A DNA stretch of 10,970 nucleotides, taken from positions 1 to 10,970 of the forward strand of contig DAWU01000022.1 of the NCBI GenBank assembly GCA_002506105.1, given 5' to 3'. The notes under the pieces were generated by a model that did not search any database, was not told the origin of the DNA, and was given only the letters and a program-made list of their open reading frames with translations. Below, in pieces: positions 7,137 through 10,970 of this stretch. A program made the translations under genes and the position numbers. The stretch's first letter is position 1; every line of letters begins with the position of its first letter. This DNA is from Methanolinea sp. UBA275. GTDB lineage: Archaea; Halobacteriota; Methanomicrobia; Methanomicrobiales; Methanospirillaceae.

Positions 7137-7565
7137 ATGGATCATAACCAGGTTATCAGGTTCCTCGATAGTCTCCTGAAATATTGTCTCGTTGGCGTCC
7201 TCTCTCTTTCGACATTGATGTTCTTATTCGTGTTTATCATCAACTGGGAAGACCGGTTCTTCGGGACCAAGCTGGACGGACTGCCGGCAGGACTGTATCT
7301 TCTCGCGAAGTGGTTGATCGCAGGGGTGCTGGCGGTGGCCTTTGTGAAATATCCCCGGTATTCTCTGCACCTGGCGGCAATTGCCGCGATGTTTTACGGA
7401 TGGCTGGTCGTCGATTCGTCGATCACCATCCAGAGAAATGGCACTGGTTATTTCTCCCCGGTATTGACGGTGTGTTTCATCATCGCGGTTGCGTTCTTGA
7501 TCGTTCATGCAGTTGTTGTCAGGTGCTACAGGGAGACAGGATCTCCTGGTGGGATTTTCCAATGA
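7137..7565 (+). CDS. Small four-helix membrane protein of unknown function
   Basis: A 142-residue integral membrane protein with four predicted hydrophobic helices at about 16-36, 50-70, 74-93 and 107-129. A charged WEDRFFGTKLDGLP loop lies between the first two, and a short basic C-terminus (VVRCYRETG) probably faces the cytoplasm. No catalytic or transport motif is recognisable and I do not know the family. ATG 7137 follows the lipoprotein stop by 6 bp with only a weak GG(T) ribosome site, so its translation may depend on ribosomes arriving from the gene before. It is the last gene of the plus-strand cluster. A complex with the TPR lipoprotein is reasonable inference only. Confidence 0.75.
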   Translation: MDHNQVIRFLDSLLKYCLVGVLSLSTLMFLFVFIINWEDRFFGTKLDGLPAGLYLLAKWLIAGVLAVAFVKYPRYSLHLAAIAAMFYGWLVVDSSITIQRNGTGYFSPVLTVCFIIAVAFLIVHAVVVRCYRETGSPGGIFQ

Positions 7566-7672
7566 TGTTTTCATTCAATAACCCTTTTACTGGTTTAGCC
7601 AGGAAAATACTACAATAAATCGCGTATTTTTCTAAACGGGGCTTAATTTTTTCAAAATCCCATAGAACGTTT

Positions 7673-7693
7673 CCAGGGGAGGATCTTCCCTGG
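7673..7693. repeat. Inverted repeat, 8-bp stem with 5-nt loop
   Basis: CCAGGGGA (7673-7680) pairs with TTCCCTGG (7686-7693), with one G-T wobble, around loop GGATC. No T-run follows on either side, so it is not a standard terminator. It could stabilise the operon transcript's 3' end or be a protein-binding site. Confidence 0.55.
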
Positions 7694-7772
7694 GATCGAT
7701 GGATTCTACCGGTTCCGTTTCATTCCCGCTGGAGAGAAAATAAACAGCAACTTTTTCCTTTGGAAATTTCTG

Positions 7773-7786
7773 TTTTTTTCAAAAAA
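7773..7786. terminator. Bidirectional T7-C-A6 element between convergent genes
   Basis: Seven T, one C and six A give a U-tract to a transcript coming from either side, which suits termination of both the plus-strand operon and the minus-strand hsdS-hsdM transcript. It lies about 207 bp past the operon's last stop and about 177 bp past the hsdM stop. Other T-runs (7627-7631, 7647-7652) may end the plus transcript sooner. Confidence 0.35.
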
Positions 7787-7962
7787 TACGTGATTTAAAC
7801 ATACTTCTCTATACGGGTGAGCACAATTTCCTATGGAACTTGATTTCACAGGGGGAATAAGGTTAATCAGAGGCTAAAATGAGGCTATTTCAACCAGATC
7901 GGGGATTGAATACTGTGAAAATGAAGATCATGGATTGAAGGATGATCCAGGTACTTGATCTC

Positions 7963-9417
7963 TCACTCTTTCAATGTGCCTACAATCCCGCTGAACTGCT
8001 CCAGTGCGTCCTCCAGGTTCTCTGCAATCTCTTGTGCGATCACGTCGGGGTCCGGAAGGTTATCCGAGTCCTCAAGGCTCTCGTCCCGCAACCAGAAGAT
8101 GTCGAGGTTGACCTTGTCCCGCTCCATCAAATTCTCGTAAGCGAACGAATGGAATCGTTCGGTCTCTTTCCTTTCCAACTTGTTTGCAGCGTTGTAACAG
8201 GCGATGAAGTCGTGCAAGTCCTCGTACTTCAGCGGATTCGTCTTGAGCGTGAAGTGCATGTTGGTGCGAAGGTCGTAGATCCACAACGTCTCTGTCCAGG
8301 GAGTCTTGCTGGCCGGCTTCTTGTCGAAGAAGAGGACGTTTGCCTTCACGCCCTGCGCATAGAAGACACCGGTGGGAAGCCGAAGGAGCGTGTGGACATT
8401 GCACTCGGAAAGCATCCTCCTGCGAACGGTTTCACCCGCCCCGCCTTCGAATAACACATTATCCGGGACGACGATCGCAGCAGAACCGTGAATTTTCAGG
8501 AGGGAGCGGACATGCTGGAGGAAGTTGAGCTGCTTGTTGGAGGTCGTCGCCCAGAAATCGGGGCGTTCATACACAAGGGACTCCTTGTCCTTCCCCCCGT
8601 TCCCGTTGCTGACCGTCACGCTGCTCTTCTTCCCGAACGGCGGATTGGTCAGCACCATGTCGTAATGGTCCGACGGTTCGGAAACAAGGGAGTCCCCGAC
8701 TTCGATCGGGCTCTCCTCACCCCCGATTCCATGCAGGTAGAGGTTCATCGCGCAGAGCCGTGCCACGCTGTCGACGATGTCCTTCCCCTTGACCGTTTTT
8801 TGCTTGAGGAACTGCTTCTGCTCTTTGTCCAGCTTCGAATGCGCCGCGATGTAGTCGTGTGCGACCAGGAGGAACCCCCCGGTCCCGCACGCGGGGTCGC
8901 AGATGGTCATCCCAGCCTGAGGCCTCATGACGTCGACGATGGCTTTGATGAGCGACCTAGGGGTGAAGTACTGCCCGGCACCGCTCTTGACATCCTCCGC
9001 GTTCTTCTGGAGGAGCCCTTCGTAGATCTCCCCCTTCACGTCGATGTCCATCCCGAGCCACGTCTCGCCCCCGATGAGGGAGAGGAGACGCTTGAGTTTC
9101 GCAGGGTCCTGGATCTTGTTCTGGGACTTCCGGAAGATGACCCCGATCATCCCCTTCTCTTTCCCGAGCTTCTCCAGCACGGCGCGGTAGTGCACCTCCA
9201 GCTCGACGCCGTCCTTCTCCATCAGGCTCTGCCAGTCATAGCCTTTCGGAATGGCGGAGGGCTTGTTGAACGGCGGGCGGGTCTGCTCGTCCGCCATCTT
9301 GAGGAAGACGAGGTAGGTGAGCTGTTCGACGTAATCGCCATAGCTCACGCCGTCGTCCCGCAGGACGTTGCAGTAGTTCCAGAGTTTCTGGACGATGGCT
9401 GAGGGTTCAGTCGGCAT
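7963..9417 (-). CDS. hsdM: Type I restriction-modification methyltransferase subunit HsdM
   Basis: This catalytic subunit methylates adenine N6 with S-adenosylmethionine in an HsdM2-HsdS complex. It has 484 residues, full length for the family. The N-terminal helical domain (about 5-130) begins with the well-conserved LWNYCNVLRDDGVSYGDYVE. GQYFTPR (149-154 region) leads into SAM motif I DPACGTGGF (174-182), and catalytic motif IV is NPPF (258-261). The C-terminal part contains the DLRTNMHF and Leu-rich helical region typical of HsdM, so it looks intact. The chosen start, ATG 9415-9417, places the conserved N-terminus directly at the start. A longer reading from 9480 adds 21 basic residues encoded inside hsdS and is unlikely. 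It overlaps the hsdS stop by 11 bp, so translational coupling is likely. No hsdR follows it: the next 400 bp are non-coding and then a convergent operon begins. Confidence 0.96.
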   Translation of the reverse strand: MPTEPSAIVQKLWNYCNVLRDDGVSYGDYVEQLTYLVFLKMADEQTRPPFNKPSAIPKGYDWQSLMEKDGVELEVHYRAVLEKLGKEKGMIGVIFRKSQNKIQDPAKLKRLLSLIGGETWLGMDIDVKGEIYEGLLQKNAEDVKSGAGQYFTPRSLIKAIVDVMRPQAGMTICDPACGTGGFLLVAHDYIAAHSKLDKEQKQFLKQKTVKGKDIVDSVARLCAMNLYLHGIGGEESPIEVGDSLVSEPSDHYDMVLTNPPFGKKSSVTVSNGNGGKDKESLVYERPDFWATTSNKQLNFLQHVRSLLKIHGSAAIVVPDNVLFEGGAGETVRRRMLSECNVHTLLRLPTGVFYAQGVKANVLFFDKKPASKTPWTETLWIYDLRTNMHFTLKTNPLKYEDLHDFIACYNAANKLERKETERFHSFAYENLMERDKVNLDIFWLRDESLEDSDNLPDPDVIAQEIAENLEDALEQFSGIVGTLKE

Positions 9418-10891
9418 TCTTGATCGTTCTCTTTGGTGATCTTCGTTGAAGGGTCTTGCCTTTCTTTCCTTCCGCTGCACGACTGGCTTTCTCCGCCTTG
9501 ATTCTCTCCAGTAGTACAGAAGCAGGTTCGTCGTTGGGGTCCTGCGGGACTAGCTTGCCTTCGAAGGCTTGTTTCAGGATGGTCTGGCGGAGTGTCTCGG
9601 CCTGGCGAAGGCTGGTTTCGATCGTTTGTTCGACGTGATCGATTTGGGAGAAATGGCGCTCGATTTCTGAGATAATCTCTTTCTGCTCAGAAATATCAGG
9701 ATACGGGATTACCATATTGGCTAATTTTGTTCCATTAACATTTGCTTGGCCAACCTGTTGGGACACGACAGATGAGATATATTTTCGTCCAAATGAGGAA
9801 TTGATATAATAGGACAAGAAGTCAGGGGAATATAGTTCATTATCGACTCTTACTCGGATAAGATATGAGGCAAATACCGCTTCATACGACTCTCTATTAA
9901 ATACTGCGGTTTTTCCAACCAATTCAGCACTGTTTGTACGGTTGAACAATACATCCCCAAGTTGTAATAAGCATTTAGAAATATCTGGAGAATTTTTAGA
10001 AATGTATTTTAAATTAGAAAAATCGATTTTCCCATCTTTGAGGTTCCCCATTCGGATAATTGGTATTCCCGAGGTATTGTCATCGGCTTTTTCAGAAGAA
10101 CCATATTGAATCACTCTAGCAATATTTTGTATCTGGGTCGATATCCACTCTTCTGGGATCTCTACATACCGCCTAATATCGATATTCTCAATCTCTTTCG
10201 ATTTTCGATGATTCCACTTTTTTTGTTCTCCAGTGATTTTTTTTGATAATATCTCCGCCGGCTCAATCTCCCCTTTATGTTCCTCCCGCCATTCCTGCGT
10301 GAGTCTGCCCTCAAAAGCCGCTTTCAGGACTGCCTGCCGGTAGCGTTTGAGTTGTGTCTGCGCTTTCTTCAGCGAGGCAACGCCCGCGTCCAGTTGGGTG
10401 AGGAGCTCCTCGATTTTAGCGACGATGCGATGTTGTTCGGGGAGGGGAGGGAGAGGGATATTGACTCGTTGACTTAAGTAAGATGAGTTGATACTTGCTT
10501 GATTAACGTGGTGAGTACATTGCATTTTAAAAAAACCTTGTAAATATTTTGTATGGAGAAAGAAAGCTATCCATACTGGATCCAATAATTCGGTATTAAC
10601 CCGGATTTTCGTCATATGATTTGAATAAGCCCAATTTGTGTCTTGTTTTATATATGTTGTTTTTCCGATAAGTTCTGGGCTATTGGTATTGTTAAAGACT
10701 ATATCTCCCTTCATGAGAGGATCATAATTTGACTCTTCCACGTACTTTACTGCGGATAAATCGATCTCCCCCGTAACGGAGATATTCATCGGACGAAAAT
10801 GAAGGACTCCCTTTCTTTCTTTATTATGTGTAGCGTGCCAGAGTTTCTGTCCTAACATAGTGACATAATTTATGTCCGCTTTCCAGGGCAT
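9407..10891 (-). CDS. hsdS: Type I restriction-modification specificity subunit HsdS
   Basis: HsdS chooses the bipartite DNA target of the Type I enzyme. The 494 residues show the standard two-half design. TRD1 (about 1-146) has FRPMNI and KGDIVFNNTNSPELIGKT. Conserved helical spacer 1 (about 147-205) has PLPPLPEQHRIVAKIEELL and LKAAFEGRLTQEWR. TRD2 (about 240-396) has PIIRMGNL and GDVLFNRTNSAELVGKT. Spacer 2 (about 397-470) has SEQKEIISEIE and LKQAFEGKLVPQDP. The two TRDs belong to the same structural type but differ in sequence, so the two half-sites should differ. The C-terminal tail is very basic. ATG 10889-10891 is the only start giving W3 the same distance to FRPMNI (30 residues) as W249 to IIRMGN in TRD2 (31); ATG 10856-10858 is an alternative. 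No Shine-Dalgarno is seen. TRD segments are clearly AT-richer than the spacers. Transcribed before hsdM. Confidence 0.94.
   Translation of the reverse strand: MPWKADINYVTMLGQKLWHATHNKERKGVLHFRPMNISVTGEIDLSAVKYVEESNYDPLMKGDIVFNNTNSPELIGKTTYIKQDTNWAYSNHMTKIRVNTELLDPVWIAFFLHTKYLQGFFKMQCTHHVNQASINSSYLSQRVNIPLPPLPEQHRIVAKIEELLTQLDAGVASLKKAQTQLKRYRQAVLKAAFEGRLTQEWREEHKGEIEPAEILSKKITGEQKKWNHRKSKEIENIDIRRYVEIPEEWISTQIQNIARVIQYGSSEKADDNTSGIPIIRMGNLKDGKIDFSNLKYISKNSPDISKCLLQLGDVLFNRTNSAELVGKTAVFNRESYEAVFASYLIRVRVDNELYSPDFLSYYINSSFGRKYISSVVSQQVGQANVNGTKLANMVIPYPDISEQKEIISEIERHFSQIDHVEQTIETSLRQAETLRQTILKQAFEGKLVPQDPNDEPASVLLERIKAEKASRAAEGKKGKTLQRRSPKRTIKNAD
10862..10876. repeat. Perfect 15-bp palindrome near the hsdS start
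   Basis: GACATAA-T-TTATGTC has two 7-bp arms around one central base. As read here it lies in codons 6-10 of hsdS. It would sit just upstream of the alternative ATG at 10856-10858, and about 45 bp before the divergent gene start at 10921. An operator for a dimeric regulator is possible; chance within an AT-rich TRD is the alternative. Confidence 0.4.
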
Positions 10892-10907
10892 CGAAAAGGT
10901 GCTTGCG

Positions 10908-10912
10908 GGTGA
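10908..10912 (+). promoter_or_regulatory. Ribosome-binding site for the plus-strand gene at 10921
   Basis: GGTGA matches the 3' end of archaeal 16S rRNA and lies 8 bases before ATG 10921-10923. It is the main evidence that a real gene begins at the right edge. Confidence 0.5.
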
Positions 10913-10920
10913 AAGCGACC

Positions 10921-10970
10921 ATGGAGATCAGGATTAAAGCAGTCGTATTCTATGATGAGGGGATACGAAG
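10921..10970 (+). CDS. Start of an unidentified plus-strand gene, cut by the window end
   Basis: Sixteen codons are visible (MEIRIKAVVFYDEGIR), open to the window end, after a good GGTGA site. The alternating basic/hydrophobic first strand followed by Y-D-E-G resembles the N-terminus of HicB-type antitoxins (a small beta-strand start), but 16 residues cannot prove this. A second plus-strand frame (ATG 10872 to TAA 10935-10937) overlaps its start by 17 bp and could be the tail of a displaced partner gene or chance. The gene is head to head with hsdS, with 29 bp between the start codons. Confidence 0.45.
   Translation, partial: MEIRIKAVVFYDEGIR

Larger units (their letters stand above)
7566..7962. 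other. AT-rich non-coding region between convergent units
   Basis: About 400 bp with no convincing gene on either strand. It has plus-strand T-runs at 7627-7631, 7647-7652 and 7773-7779, a strong hairpin at 7673-7693, and short direct repeats (GAGGCTA at 7870 and 7881; GGATTGAA at 7903 and 7932). A 14-codon ORF at 7833-7877 has a distant GGTGA. The drop in G+C relative to the operon and hsdM is visible by eye. It separates the core-like operon from the restriction-modification cassette and may mark the cassette's insertion edge, but no att-like duplication was found. Confidence 0.7.

Noticed and set aside
7903..7939. GGATTGAA occurring twice, resembling the end of some archaeal CRISPR repeats
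   Set aside because: Only 8 bases match, just two copies are present with 29-bp spacing, and no further repeats or cas genes are in view.
8488..9402. 304-codon plus-strand open frame antisense to hsdM
   Set aside because: It lies wholly opposite a complete hsdM with all motifs. Its His/Val/Leu/Arg-rich product has no recognisable domain; such frames arise from G+C-rich codon use on the other strand.
9418..9480. Longer HsdM beginning at 9480
   Set aside because: The added 21 residues come from another frame of the hsdS 3' end; the conserved HsdM N-terminus starts at ATG 9415-9417.
9407..10891. HsdS judged to be N-terminally truncated
   Set aside because: The short N-terminus looked odd at first, but the distance from W3 to the FRPMNI motif equals that from W249 to the matching motif in TRD2, so a full first domain is more likely.

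Overview
The window looks like chromosomal DNA from a methanogenic euryarchaeon, most likely a Methanomicrobiales relative. This is inferred from gene content and was not tested by search. Supporting signs are a surface-type protein made of PEGA repeats, a HypF [NiFe]-hydrogenase maturation factor, an archaeal Ski2-type helicase with a Zn-finger N-terminus, archaeal Shine-Dalgarno motifs (GGTGA, AGGAG), and T-runs rather than hairpin terminators after genes.

Layout: (1) 1-905, plus strand: the C-terminal part of a PEGA-repeat protein that begins outside the window; its first two visible repeats are nearly identical at DNA level (period 219 bp). (2) 1031-3262, minus strand: a complete hypF, convergent with the PEGA gene. 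(3) 3320-7565, plus strand: a tightly packed five-gene cluster, divergent from hypF across a 57-bp gap. It holds two winged-helix regulators of different types, then a 679-residue SF2 helicase resembling ASH-Ski2 (a proposed RNA-decay helicase of euryarchaea), then a TPR lipoprotein and a four-helix membrane protein. Junctions are a 17-bp overlap, a 4-bp ATGA overlap, a 4-bp gap and a 6-bp gap, so the whole run is probably one transcript. (4) 7566-7962: about 400 bp of AT-rich non-coding DNA between convergent units, with one clear hairpin and a T7-C-A6 element that could terminate both transcripts. (5) 7963-10891, minus strand: a Type I restriction-modification cassette read hsdS then hsdM, the reverse of the familiar hsdM-hsdS order, with no hsdR in view. 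(6) 10921 to the right edge, plus strand: the first 16 codons of another gene with a good GGTGA ribosome-binding site, head to head with hsdS.

How parts may work together: HsdS and HsdM should form the modification enzyme of a Type I system. Whether restriction exists depends on an hsdR elsewhere. The regulator-regulator-helicase unit suggests coupling of transcription control with RNA turnover, but no direct function can be read from the sequence. HypF acts with other Hyp proteins, none of which lies in this window.

The most noteworthy points are the regulator/helicase/lipoprotein operon, the hsdR-less and reordered RM cassette with base-composition mosaicism in hsdS, and the crowded right edge, where a perfect palindrome, the hsdS start and a divergent gene start lie within about 60 bp. 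I do not see a clearly new defence or biosynthetic system. No tRNA, rRNA, IS element or CRISPR array was found.
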